The notes: generated by a model not told the origin, from the letters alone. DNA of 19,682 nucleotides from Bacillota bacterium (GCA_012512055.1 JAAZEW010000033.1:1-19682), one strand, 5' to 3'; counted from the first letter of the stretch, positions 1 to 6,517 are shown. Translations and numbers: made by a program.

Positions 1-214
1 GTTCTTCTCTTATCGCGGAAATTACGCAACCGCGCATATGCGATTTTAGGAGAGCCATTCCTACCTTACTGAGAGCAGCCCTTGCAGCGATTATTTGGTT
101 CAATATGTCAATGCAATATCTCTCTTCGTCAATCATCCGGTAGATGCCTCTGACTTGTCCTTCGATTCGCTTCAAGCGCTTTTCCAGATCTTCCTTATTA
201 CGCTCTTCGTACAC
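1..214 (-). CDS. csoR: CsoR/FrmR-family metal-sensing transcriptional repressor, 3' end cut by window edge
   Basis: The minus strand reads from a GTG at 214 off the left edge, giving 71 residues. The core RLKRIEGQVRGIYRMI (residues 13-28) is the hallmark of the CsoR/RcnR/FrmR (DUF156) all-helical repressors, followed by RYCIDIL and KSHMRGC. Cys34, His59 and Cys63 reproduce the Cys-x24-His-x3-Cys ligand pattern of the Cu(I)-binding CsoR branch; FrmR-type sensors usually lack the last Cys. Family proteins are tetramers that leave DNA on binding Cu(I) or after thiol modification. The start is supported by AAGGAGG at 224-230 nine bases upstream. The start region lies in a 34-bp tandem duplication (201-268). 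The target gene (a copper ATPase or chaperone would be usual) would lie outside the window. Family call is secure; copper specificity is inferred from three residues. Confidence 0.88.
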   Translation of the reverse strand, partial: MYEERNKEDLEKRLKRIEGQVRGIYRMIDEERYCIDILNQIIAARAALSKVGMALLKSHMRGCVISAIREE

Positions 215-336
215 TGTCTATAGCCTCCTTGTTTCGCTCTTCGAACACTGTCCATAGCCTTCTTGTTTGGTTCTTCGTGCTCTTTCCTTATCCTCTCTCA
301 TCGCACTCCTCGAACACTCACCGTTGCCTCATCCAT
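201..336. repeat. Degenerate 34-bp tandem repeat overlapping the csoR start
   Basis: Units 201-234 and 235-268 differ at only 3 of 34 bases. Units 269-302 (about 21/34 to the first) and 302-335 (one base inserted) look like older copies. The first unit contains the csoR ribosome site and GTG. The second therefore carries a duplicate initiation region (AAGAAGG, then GTG at 248-246) read out of frame with csoR: a 16-codon upstream ORF (198-248, minus) that ends inside csoR. Confidence 0.75.
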
Positions 337-661
337 TATGTTCTTCGGAGACTACCTGCAGAATCTTATATTGCGCTGTCCGCGCGCTTTTCAGCTCCTC
401 CCCTTCATGGCCCGGTAAAGGACGGAACATACTCTCATGCCCTGTTGAAGGGCAAGGGATACTGCCATGAGGTTTAGAGGGCAGCGTAAACTGTCATAAT
501 GTGTTGGATACATACAATACCAAGGTAGGGTATCCACCATAAGCATATACTATACCCATAAGAAGGTCAATCCCCCAGCCGGATGATGTATTACTCGGCA
601 CCGTACTCTCAACCCCCATTGTGTTACTCAGTTGCCTGCTATTGCCGCGGCAAGGCTGATG
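337..661. other. Intergenic region, no convincing gene
   Basis: Between the csoR leader and the terminator of the next gene I see no coding sequence with family likeness; the short open frames here have no good ribosome sites. It contains a 12-bp perfect palindrome TTGCCGCGGCAA at 642-653 and a small GCCC/GGGC hairpin near 440-455. A weak csoR promoter might be the minus-strand TATAAG near 354, with CTGAAA upstream. Confidence 0.4.
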
Positions 662-690
662 AAAAAAGCCGATCCTCAATGAGGATCGGC
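662..690 (-). terminator. Rho-independent terminator of the CofE-like gene
   Basis: A perfect 10-bp stem (668-677 with 681-690, three-base loop) is followed on the minus strand by six T (662-667). It lies 67 bases past the stop of the 757-1932 gene. Confidence 0.9.
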
Positions 691-756
691 TGGAACGTGA
701 CTGTTTCGCTATATATGCCTTAGTATATCGGTATCAACAAGCTGAAGGACATATTG

Positions 757-1932
757 TTATAGAATGCCTTTAACAAGCACAATAGGCGTGGCTGCATCTG
801 CAGAACCGCTGACTAGGTCTGCCAGGCTTGCGATAACGTCCTCGATTCTCCTCGGGGTAGTGCCTTCCGTAGCATCTGATTGCTTATCTATAGGTTCATT
901 TGCCTTAGCCTTCAGAGCGTTTTCTATGTCAGAGATTCCTGTTCCTTGATACCACATTTCATCAACGATGTATTTGTACTTCAGCCCTTCACGGTATCTT
1001 CCGGCAAGGCCCGGTGTCATCCCGAAGGTGGGCTTCGGGTCAGCTAATTCATATATGCCGGTAGACGGATCGCGGTAAGCGCCGTCCCCGAAGATCAGTA
1101 CTTCTATGTCTTTGCCCAGGTCCTTGGCGACCCTGGCTTGTATATTCTGTGCGACTTCATCTGAATTGCGCGGAGCAAGTTTCAGCCTGTCTCCGGAAGA
1201 CATATTGCTCCCGAGAAGCCCCCATTCAGACCAAGCGCCCGGAGGTGTGTTACAGAGGCTCTGAAGAGTTATGCACTTCTCTATTACCGGTTGAAGGACA
1301 GCCTTTGTCTCTTCCCGGTTATGGACATTTGCTACGACAACTGCATCAGGATTAGCTTCGCCAATCCTGGCAGGATCGTTGGAGAAATAAAGCGTGGCCT
1401 TGGCGCCTTGCTCGGTGATTGTAGCAGTGTAAAGGTCAACATAGTCAACTGCAGTTATCGGATGCCTTAGCCTGTCTGAGCCTGCTTCTTCCAGAGTAAT
1501 GATATCACTGTCGGCTTTCCCAAGCTTCTTTGCGAGGTCGGGACGGAGGATCGGGTTGCCCACTTCATCAGTGGGATGGGACAACTGCACTATAACCTCA
1601 CCTTGCGAGACAGCTCTGGCAAGCCCCTTAAGTACCAGCCAAAACCTGTTACGGCTCAAAATGGGGAATACAACCCCGAGTCTTGCGGAGGGTCGGATTT
1701 TCAGTTGTCTGCGTGCTTCTTCAGCAATATCATCGACAGTGACGTAGTTGTCCTGTGCTCGTGCCACTACTGACTCAGTAACGCAAACAGTGTCCCCCGA
1801 AGACAGCAGGCCGTCCTTGTGGCACTTGGCCAGTGCATCGAAAGTCATCTGAACTATATCAGATCCCGGGACGACTACTCCTATCTTGATGCCGAATGCC
1901 GATACCCCTGTGTACTCAGGTAATCTTGTCAC
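757..1932 (-). CDS. CofE-like protein (coenzyme F420-0:L-glutamate ligase family), function in this organism unknown
   Basis: 391 residues, GTG start at 1932. The N-terminal half (SAFGIKIGVVVPGSDIV, then the GDTVCVTESVVARAQ segment near residues 46-60) resembles the F420_ligase/CofE fold, whose archaeal members add glutamate to F420-0 using GTP. The family in Clostridia is longer (about 390 residues) than archaeal CofE (about 250) and is found in genomes not known to make F420; no other F420 gene lies near here. Around residues 298-330 there is a conserved-looking FGDGAYRDPSTGIYELADP segment. The gene has its own promoter (1984-2012) and terminator (662-690), so it is probably monocistronic. 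The real reaction is unknown: it may be an amide ligase acting on another acid. Weak purine-rich ribosome site (GGAGAAAAGGA) about 12 bases before the GTG. Confidence 0.75.
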   Translation of the reverse strand: MTRLPEYTGVSAFGIKIGVVVPGSDIVQMTFDALAKCHKDGLLSSGDTVCVTESVVARAQDNYVTVDDIAEEARRQLKIRPSARLGVVFPILSRNRFWLVLKGLARAVSQGEVIVQLSHPTDEVGNPILRPDLAKKLGKADSDIITLEEAGSDRLRHPITAVDYVDLYTATITEQGAKATLYFSNDPARIGEANPDAVVVANVHNREETKAVLQPVIEKCITLQSLCNTPPGAWSEWGLLGSNMSSGDRLKLAPRNSDEVAQNIQARVAKDLGKDIEVLIFGDGAYRDPSTGIYELADPKPTFGMTPGLAGRYREGLKYKYIVDEMWYQGTGISDIENALKAKANEPIDKQSDATEGTTPRRIEDVIASLADLVSGSADAATPIVLVKGIL

Positions 1933-1967
1933 TTTTCAACATTCCTTTTCTCCGTGAAGTTTAGCAT

Positions 1968-2012
1968 ATGAGTCCGCTCATAGAATATACCTGAAATGTC
2001 TCACTTTAGCAA
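1968..2012 (-). promoter_or_regulatory. Sigma-A type promoter of the CofE-like gene with an overlapping inverted repeat
   Basis: On the minus strand TTGCTA (2012-2007), a 17-base spacer and TATATT (1989-1984) form a promoter 52 bases before the GTG. Just downstream, at the expected transcription start, lies the inverted repeat ATGAG-TCCG-CTCAT (1968-1981), placed where a repressor would block initiation. The promoter is well supported; the operator is a guess. Confidence 0.6.
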
Positions 2013-2110
2013 CGTTAGTGCTCTACGCTGCGAGTCCGCGTTTTTCGATTGCAGAAGAGCGGGGGAGAATATAGTCAGAATCTTGTGCAGCTCTGCGTTG
2101 GGAGGTTAGG

Positions 2111-2142
2111 CGAAAAAATTAGGATTTTGCCAGAAGGCAAAA
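2111..2142 (-). terminator. Possible terminator after tRNA-Arg(ACG)
   Basis: On the minus strand TTTTGCC-TTCT-GGCAAAA (2142-2125) forms a 7-bp stem, with a six-T run starting about seven bases later (2117-2112). The delayed T-run makes this a moderate call. Confidence 0.5.
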
Positions 2143-2155
2143 CCCGTATCAAAAA

Positions 2156-2232
2156 TGGCGCGCCCGGCAGGATTCGAACCTGCGGCCTTCTGATCCGTAG
2201 TCAGACGCTCTAATCCACTGAGCTACGGGCGC
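2156..2232 (-). tRNA. tRNA-Arg(ACG)
   Basis: Full cloverleaf on the minus strand: acceptor GCGCCCG/CGGGCGC, D-arm TAGCTCAGTGG, anticodon stem TCTGA/TCAGA with loop CTACGGA (anticodon ACG), T-arm GCAGG-TTCGAAT-CCTGC, discriminator G and encoded CCA. The A34 of this tRNA is the expected inosine site of the TadA enzyme encoded at 17918-18370. Confidence 0.97.
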
Positions 2233-2306
2233 GCGAAAACAGTCGTTAGCAAAGACCCTCTTTTGTGCAGCTTGAATTGTCATTTCTGAGCTACTTCCCA
2301 TTTGCT

Positions 2307-2335
2307 ATAATAGCATAACTCACAGGGGCGTTCAA
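2307..2335 (-). promoter_or_regulatory. Promoter of tRNA-Arg(ACG)
   Basis: Minus-strand TTGAAC (2335-2330), a spacer of exactly 17 bases, and TATTAT (2312-2307), about 75 bases upstream of the mature tRNA 5' end. Confidence 0.75.
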
Positions 2336-2384
2336 GAGTCACAAAGGCCTCACAAAATCGCCAAGATCTCACGAAAGCCTCACA
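2319..2384. repeat. CTCAC motifs in a 30-bp period over the tRNA promoter
   Basis: Five CTCACA-like hexamers (CTCACA, GTCACA, CTCACA, CTCACG, CTCACA) start at 2319, 2338, 2349, 2368 and 2379: alternating steps of 19, 11, 19, 11. They form just over two copies of a degenerate 30-bp unit (17/30 between copies) covering the spacer and -35 box of the tRNA promoter and extending upstream. Confidence 0.5.
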
Positions 2385-2459
2385 TAAATGGGAAGTTGAT
2401 GGGTCTTGCGGACAAAGGGACTGAGGACCAACCGCTTCACCTGGGTTCGCACTCGCCTT

Positions 2460-2765
2460 TTATTGCACAAATAGCTGTATAAGATAGACAGTCACGATTG
2501 CGCCTACAGCGACTTCCAACAGGCCTTTTTCAAAGAAAGCCAAAGTAATTGCAACTATCATTCCGATCAAGGCTGAAGTTATATCTCCGGTAGAACACAA
2601 TATTCCCGGGAAAGTCATAGCCCCCAAGGCAGCAAACGGCACATAATACAAAAAAGAACGTAAGAAGCGGGATTTTGAACGTTCTTTGACAAAGAGCATT
2701 GGCAATACCCGCGGAATATACGTAACAGTTGCCATTAGAATTACTGCAATAATCGTTTTCTGCAT
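2460..2765 (-). CDS. azlD: AzlD-type small subunit of a branched-chain amino acid exporter
   Basis: 101 residues, four hydrophobic segments, beginning MQKTIIAVILMATVTYIPRV and containing the family's PR-x-LPMLF and LYYVPFAALGAMTFPG segments. AzlD pairs with AzlC to form a membrane exporter; in Bacillus subtilis AzlCD gives resistance to 4-azaleucine. The ATG at 2765 was chosen because GGGAGGAT lies just upstream and because it begins one base after the azlC stop (2767), typical of translational coupling. Upstream in-frame codons would overlap azlC and add a non-family N-terminus. No clear terminator follows. Confidence 0.9.
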   Translation of the reverse strand: MQKTIIAVILMATVTYIPRVLPMLFVKERSKSRFLRSFLYYVPFAALGAMTFPGILCSTGDITSALIGMIVAITLAFFEKGLLEVAVGAIVTVYLIQLFVQ

Positions 2766-2766
2766 C

Positions 2767-3507
2767 CTAGAGATCCTCCCTGGGGAAAAGGATTGCTCCA
2801 ATAAGGCAAGCGGCAATGGTTGCAATAACAATGCTCCATCCGGGTGAAATCTGCTTGAGGTAGGGAGCCCAAGTAAATAGACAACTGATAGCTATTGCGA
2901 CCATAGTAATGATCATGGTGGCTTTGGACTTCTTAGAGCTCGGAACGATTAAAGCAATAAACATTGCATATAAAGCAATACCCATTGAATTCTGTATCCT
3001 GGCAGGAAGAACAGAACAAATAGTCGCGCCCATCGCTGTCCCCAAGGCCCATCCCCAGTAGGGACAGACGACAAGGCCTAGCATATACGTGAAAGAAATG
3101 TCTCGTCTTTCCAGTGAAGCGACGGTAAATGTCTCATCTGTGATGCCGAATGACATAATACATCTTTCAAGTAACGACGTCTCCGGAGCAATTCTCTGTG
3201 AGAGAGAAAGAGACATTAATAAGTATCTGATATTAATCACAAAAGTAGTTAATGCAATTTCAAACAGAGGCTTGCCGGAGATAATAAGGTTTGTGCCTGC
3301 GAATTGCCCGGCAGAGGTGAGGTTGGTTAAGGAAATGAGAATAGCGACCCAAACAGGAATACCGCCGCTTACAGCCATAAGGCCGAAAGTAAAGGAAACC
3401 GGAACATAACCTAATGCAATGGGGATGCCTTGTTTTAGTCCGTATCCAAAATCATCAAGTTGACGCGTAAAAGCAGTGTCACTTCTTCGATCAATAGCTA
3501 ATTTCAA
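2767..3507 (-). CDS. azlC: AzlC-type large subunit of a branched-chain amino acid exporter
   Basis: About 246 residues with multiple membrane spans. It has the AzlC signature region GLKQGIPIALGYVPVSFTFG near the N-terminus, an SAGQFAGTNLI segment and an FGITDETF segment, all typical of the family. It is the permease-like subunit acting with AzlD, whose start lies one base past this stop. Start choice: TTG at 3507 has GGAGG eight bases upstream (3515-3519). An in-frame ATG at 3522 and a TTG at 3534 are alternatives, but neither has a ribosome site. Transcribed from the TTGACA/TACAGT promoter at 3555-3583. The substrate is inferred from family only. Confidence 0.9.
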   Translation of the reverse strand: MKLAIDRRSDTAFTRQLDDFGYGLKQGIPIALGYVPVSFTFGLMAVSGGIPVWVAILISLTNLTSAGQFAGTNLIISGKPLFEIALTTFVINIRYLLMSLSLSQRIAPETSLLERCIMSFGITDETFTVASLERRDISFTYMLGLVVCPYWGWALGTAMGATICSVLPARIQNSMGIALYAMFIALIVPSSKKSKATMIITMVAIAISCLFTWAPYLKQISPGWSIVIATIAACLIGAILFPREDL

Positions 3508-3552
3508 CTGAGAGGCCTCCATACCAAGGTGCAACTGCTATCCCGTAAGAAA

Positions 3553-3583
3553 ATACTGTAAAGTATGAAACGCATAATGTCAA
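3553..3583 (-). promoter_or_regulatory. azlCD promoter with overlapping inverted repeat
   Basis: Minus-strand consensus TTGACA (3583-3578), 17-base spacer, TACAGT (3560-3555). The -10 lies inside the inverted repeat ATACT-GTAA-AGTAT (3553-3566), a plausible repressor site. Confidence 0.75.
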
Positions 3584-3587
3584 GCCA

Positions 3588-3623
3588 TTCGACAGACTAG
3601 TCGACAAGCCAGTCGACAAGCAG
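3588..3623. repeat. 12-bp tandem repeat upstream of the azlCD promoter
   Basis: Three 12-bp units at 3588-3599, 3600-3611 and 3612-3623 with consensus GTCGACAAGCCA (the last two differ at 2 bases). The array begins five bases upstream of the azlCD -35 box, so it could be regulatory or a slippage product. Confidence 0.65.
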
Positions 3624-3702
3624 TTGCCTGCTGTAACCCTGCGAGCGGAAATTCCGCAAGTCATAGAGCGCAATATGTGCTGAGCCGGCGTAAATACTCA
3701 AA

Positions 3703-3736
3703 GGGAGCAACTGGAAGAGGGGAGCAACCGGAAGAG
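3703..3736. repeat. 17-bp tandem duplication
   Basis: Units 3703-3719 and 3720-3736 are identical except one base (GGGAGCAACYGGAAGAG). The unit resembles, in length and sequence, the 17-bp array at 5169-5287, and its first 11 bases recur at 5004-5014. Confidence 0.7.
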
Positions 3737-3777
3737 GCTATTGGATTTTCGGAAATACTATCATGGCATTGTAATGA

Positions 3778-4007
3778 GTTGTCTGACTCGGACAAAGGAT
3801 CGATTACCAAGGCATTCCATCTTCGGAGTGGCTCACTGGATGGGCCAATCGGTAGCCGAAAGGACCTCAAATCCGCGTGAGTGGCTCTCGGGACGAGCCA
3901 CTCGGCGATGGATCCGCTGTGAAGTCTACTTGACTGGCTCTCAGGGAGAGTCGGTCGGCAGTTGGAAGCACATTAGAACTGCTTAAGTGGCTCTTCTGCC
4001 GAGCCAC
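3778..4007. repeat. Array of hairpins with a 53-bp period
   Basis: Hairpin units begin at 3828, 3881, 3934 and 3987, exactly 53 bases apart, with a looser one at 3778. Each starts with a GTGGCTC-like arm and a complementary GAGCCAC-like arm. The second has a perfect 9-bp stem (3879-3887 with 3895-3903). The third has an 11-bp stem (3932-3942 with 3946-3956) with G-U pairs. The fourth pairs 3987-3993 with 4001-4007. Arm bases change between units while pairing is kept. The 25-27 bases between hairpins are poorly conserved. Strand of action unknown. Confidence 0.7.
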
Positions 4008-4039
4008 GTTGGACTAAGATACCTATTACCTATTAAGGG

Positions 4040-4578
4040 AGCTTTGGTATGATCCGTACGACGTCACCCTGATGGCAAGGACAAGATAGGCTTTTTTGAA
4101 AGTCGATGGGGTGATTCGGGGTAAGACAGAAAGCATATATTGGTTTATGTCATTGCCGCAGGGGATGTGTTATTATATGGATAAGGCCGGCTGGAGAGCA
4201 GGATCAGATGGATGTACGTTCATATCAGGAGCCACGAACGTAGTGCTGTTTTGAATCTACCGAACAGGCTCCGGATAGCTAGCGCGGATTCCGGCATTTC
4301 GTGAGGCATGGTTACGACAGGGGCTTCATATGAGATCGAATGCAAGGACTGATGCAGGGACTGATGGAAGACCTTCCCAGAGTCATTATGTTGTTCAAGG
4401 AGGACACCGAGGCTTTCCTGGACGCACTGACCCGGATGATCCGTATGATTCGTGAGATTGAGGAATGACAGACTGATCATCCTGAGAAGGAATCCGCGGC
4501 CTGAGGGAGAACTAAAGTAAATGGCAACAATGACAGCCCCATGAAGGGGCGACTTCCGAACTGCATAGGAGGCCTGGC
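4040..4578. other. Leader/intergenic region before the DUF3842 gene
   Basis: Mostly unexplained. It has a T-run at 4094-4099 without a convincing stem, an A/T-rich TTATTATATGG near 4170 that could be a -10 region, a small GCCCC/GGGGC hairpin near 4535-4555, and a possible 42-codon ORF (4340-4468). I could not fit it to a known riboswitch. Confidence 0.35.
4340..4468 (+). CDS. Possible small protein, 42 residues, unrecognised
   Basis: Reading from ATG at 4340, the frame encodes a short acidic/hydrophobic peptide with a helix-like pattern: MEDLPRVIMLFKEDTEAFL from residue 9 and RMIRMIREIEE at the end. The first residues are a doubled MQGL motif produced by a 12-base repeat. ATGs at 4352 and 4364 are other starts; the last has AGGGA close upstream, but none has a strong ribosome site. 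It has no family I recognise and may be chance, but its composition is more protein-like than the other short frames in this spacer. Confidence 0.25.
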   Translation: MQGLMQGLMEDLPRVIMLFKEDTEAFLDALTRMIRMIREIEE

Positions 4579-5001
4579 GTGAAGATCGCTGTTGTGGACG
4601 GACAAGGCGGCGGGATTGGCAAGAGCATCATTGAGAAACTGAGAAAGGAACTCAGCGCCGAACAAGCCGCGAAGGTGACAATAATAGCCCTTGGCACAAA
4701 TGCACTGGCAACAGGCTCAATGCTTAAGGCAGGAGCGGATGAAGGAGCTACAGGCGAGAACGCCATTGTAGTGACAGTTGAAACTGTAGACGTTATCCTT
4801 GGACCTCTGGGGATAGTGCTTGCAAACTCTATACTCGGTGAGCTGACTCCTAAAATGGCAAGCGCCATAGCCTCATGTAAAGCACATAAGGTCCTGATTC
4901 CCATGACTCGTTGCGGGGTCGAGATCGTAGGCGCCAGGATAGAGCCATTGCCTCGCCAGATTGATGCCTTGGTAGAGAAGGCCATTGAGCTCCTGGATTG
5001 A
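4579..5001 (+). CDS. DUF3842 family protein
   Basis: 140 residues, GTG start with AGGAGG at 4567-4572 six bases upstream. It begins KIAVVDGQGGGIGKSIIEKL, a glycine-rich loop after a beta strand reminiscent of nucleotide binding, continues with IIALGTNALATGSMLKAGA and GENAIVVTVETVDVILGPLGI, and ends with an HKVLIPMTRCGVEIVG segment. This matches DUF3842, a family seen in anaerobic Bacillota, often near ECF-type transporter S components as here (5361-5909). No activity is known to me. It is soluble, without signal peptide. The transcript probably ends at the strong terminator 5093-5139, so it is not in an operon with the downstream gene. Confidence 0.85.
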   Translation: MKIAVVDGQGGGIGKSIIEKLRKELSAEQAAKVTIIALGTNALATGSMLKAGADEGATGENAIVVTVETVDVILGPLGIVLANSILGELTPKMASAIASCKAHKVLIPMTRCGVEIVGARIEPLPRQIDALVEKAIELLD

Positions 5002-5092
5002 ATGGGAGCAACCGCCACCCTGTGAATAGCGGCGGATAATGGTGAATAGCTAAGCATAAACCGCTGGATAAATAGTGTATGACCAAGAAGGT

Positions 5093-5139
5093 CTGCGTTC
5101 TTTGTCAGTAGACGAAGATAGTACGCAGGCTTTTTCTTT
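5093..5139 (+). terminator. Rho-independent terminator after the DUF3842 gene
   Basis: Outer stem CTGCGT/ACGCAG (5093-5098 with 5123-5128), inner stem TCTTTGTC/GACGAAGA (5099-5106 with 5111-5118) with loop AGTA, then GC and a T-rich tail from 5131. A degenerate 20-bp repeat (5022-5041, 5042-5061) lies just before it. Confidence 0.85.
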
Positions 5140-5168
5140 GTCCCAAGGCATTCACTGCAAGGAGGGGC

Positions 5169-5287
5169 CGGTAGCCGGAAGGGCCGCGGGCAAGAGAGAG
5201 CTGAAGGCCGGAAAGGGCTGTCGGTAAAAAGGAGCTGCCGACAAGAGGGAGTCGCAGGCAAGAAAAAGCTGTCGGCTGGAAGAGGTT
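5169..5287. repeat. 17-bp degenerate tandem array, seven units
   Basis: Units of exactly 17 bases start at 5169, 5186, 5203, 5220, 5237, 5254 and 5271. The loose consensus is GYCGGCAAGAAAGAGCT, purine-rich on the plus strand. It lies between the terminator and the ECF gene. The antisense strand stays open through it only because the repeat lacks stops in that frame. Confidence 0.7.
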
Positions 5288-5360
5288 GTGACACGGTTTT
5301 CCCAGGCAGGGCATAAGAAACATTCGTGCGAAAGCATTCATATGGAAAGGGGTATCGACT

Positions 5361-5909
5361 ATGAGGGACGGCAATATTAGGAATCTGATTTTAGGTGGAC
5401 TGTTCGTGGCACTGGGAATTATTGTGCCAATTGCATTTCATTCCATTGGCGCAGGCCCTGTATTTCTTCCCATGCATATTCCAGTTTTACTCGCAGGATT
5501 CATAACCGGGCCTGCCATTGGAGGCCTGGTCGGGGCTGTGACCCCTATCTTGAGTTCTCTCTTGACAGGGATGCCTCCCCTTATGCCTCCTAAGGCCCAG
5601 ATGATGGTGGCGGAGCTCGCCGTGTACGGCCTGCTTTCCGGATTTGCTTACAGAACCCGGAGGCTTCATGTGATCTTGTCATTGATTATCGCTATGTTCG
5701 GTGGACGGATTGTTTACGGGATTCTCGCAGCCTACGTTTTGCCGTTATTCGGATTCAGCCCGGTTCCGGTTCTCTATCCGATAACAGCGGGACTCGTTAC
5801 GAGTGTTCCGGGAATAGTAATTCAACTGCTGCTTATCCCGTCTGTTGTATGGCTCCTTGAAAAGCAGCTTAAGGCGGACAAACCTGCCCGCAACACCTCG
5901 CGTAAGTAG
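5361..5909 (+). CDS. ECF transporter S component, substrate unknown
   Basis: 182 residues, strongly hydrophobic with about six membrane spans. The pattern is of substrate-binding S subunits of energy-coupling factor vitamin transporters: an N-terminal NLILGGLFVALGIIVP span, then GPVFLPMHIPVLLAGFITGP, then a GAVTPILSSLLTGMPP loop and an AELAVYGLLSGF span, ending in a basic tail. S subunits bind a vitamin or metal and dock to a shared EcfA-A'-T module encoded elsewhere. The motif set is like the PanT/HmpT/CbrT-type group, but I cannot name the ligand, and I saw no TPP, cobalamin or FMN riboswitch upstream. ATG at 5361 with AAAGGGG upstream. The 3' end (5890-5911), including the stop codon, is duplicated 61 bases downstream. 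Confidence 0.85.
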   Translation: MRDGNIRNLILGGLFVALGIIVPIAFHSIGAGPVFLPMHIPVLLAGFITGPAIGGLVGAVTPILSSLLTGMPPLMPPKAQMMVAELAVYGLLSGFAYRTRRLHVILSLIIAMFGGRIVYGILAAYVLPLFGFSPVPVLYPITAGLVTSVPGIVIQLLLIPSVVWLLEKQLKADKPARNTSRK

Positions 5910-5972
5910 GAACCGGCGGTCAAGGATTTGCGGGAGCTTGAGGAGGTCACCCAACACCTCGCGCAAGTAGGA
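5890..5972 (+). repeat. Direct repeat copying the end of the ECF gene
   Basis: CAACACCTCGCGYAAGTAGG occurs at 5891-5910, spanning the ECF stop codon, and again at 5952-5971, with one base difference, 61 bases apart. Confidence 0.7.
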
Positions 5973-6171
5973 CAGAGACGCTGCGAGAAGGATAACAGAG
6001 CGGCTCATAAGGAGACGTAAAGGATCCACCAGGGTTTACGAAGCCAAGTGAGAGGCCGGCCGCGCGCGACCCACGAGGCTTGGCCACCGGCTACATAGAT
6101 ACGAGCGGCCGGCTTCCGCCTTTTGGGGTAGGCCATTCCAGGCAGTGCCCGCTTCAGGCCACTGTTTCGTC
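5973..6171. other. GC-rich non-coding spacer after the ECF gene
   Basis: No gene seen. It has a long-range inverted repeat GCCGGCCGC (near 6054) and GCGGCCGGC (near 6105) followed by a short T-rich stretch, a weak terminator candidate for the ECF gene. Confidence 0.35.
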
Positions 6172-6372
6172 GGTGCTGTGCCGCGGTGCGGCACCACCGT
6201 GCTATATCACAGTGCTGTATCATGGCGCTGTACCATGGCGGGGCGTACCACAGCGTTGTATCGCGGCACTACATCACATCACTGTGCCGTCGTGCTGCAT
6301 TACAGTACTGCACACGATACTGTACTACAAGGCTGTATCATAGCACTGTTCTGTGGCGCTGCATTACAATGC
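6172..6372. repeat. Degenerate 13-bp tandem array, left part
   Basis: About fifteen units of roughly 13 bases follow a loose consensus GYGCTGTATCAYG (for example GTGCTGTATCATG then GCGCTGTACCATG near 6210-6236). Units vary from 11 to 15 bases. The array stops where the inverted-repeat element at 6379 begins and resumes after it. Confidence 0.65.
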
Positions 6373-6378
6373 TCTGCC

Positions 6379-6517
6379 CTAAGTATGAGTTCATGAGACC
6401 GTTGTTCTCTCCCACATGGTGTTAACGCAGCTTGCTTGAATCGCAAAACCGGTCGCCGTCTTCGGCGAAACCGGCAGCTATTGGAGAAGTTCAACGGCCT
6501 CATGGCGACCTACTTAG
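6379..6517. mobile_element. Small inverted-repeat (MITE-like) element, copy A
   Basis: 139 bp. The left end CTAAGTATGAGTTCATGAG and the right end read inward, CTAAGTAGGTCGCCATGAG, are related over about 34 bases. The centre holds an imperfect hairpin (CCGGTCGCCG / CGGCGAAACCGG, 6449-6475). Reverse-complemented, it aligns along its whole length with copy B at 7971-8106, sharing GCGATTCAAGC (6434-6444 here, 8041-8051 there). It interrupts the 13-bp array. No coding capacity; a mobilising transposase would have to act in trans. MITE is an interpretation; a structured intergenic repeat is the alternative. Confidence 0.6.

Noticed and set aside
229..477. 82-codon plus-strand frame before the csoR leader
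   Set aside because: It crosses the antisense strand of a degenerate repeat, has no ribosome site and no recognisable fold.
3828..4007. CRISPR-like array (53-bp spacing, palindromic repeats)
   Set aside because: The repeats differ strongly between units, the intervals are only about 26 bases and partly conserved, and there is no cas gene.
4020..4578. Riboswitch or T-box upstream of the DUF3842 gene
   Set aside because: I looked for T-box, TPP, fluoride and THF-type cores; a few scattered matching words do not make a fold, and no terminator/antiterminator pair is evident.
4512..5294. 260-codon open frame on the minus strand
   Set aside because: It is antisense to the DUF3842 gene and to the 17-bp repeat array, is Pro/Ser/Leu-rich from the repeat, and has no family resemblance.
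5002..5360. Vitamin riboswitch controlling the ECF S component
   Set aside because: The region is a terminator plus a 17-bp repeat array; no TPP, cobalamin, FMN or preQ1 core was recognisable.
6080..6425. Overlapping short plus-strand frames rich in Cys, His, Tyr and Ala
   Set aside because: All arise from the 13-bp tandem array, which stays open in several frames; no ribosome site and no protein-like composition.
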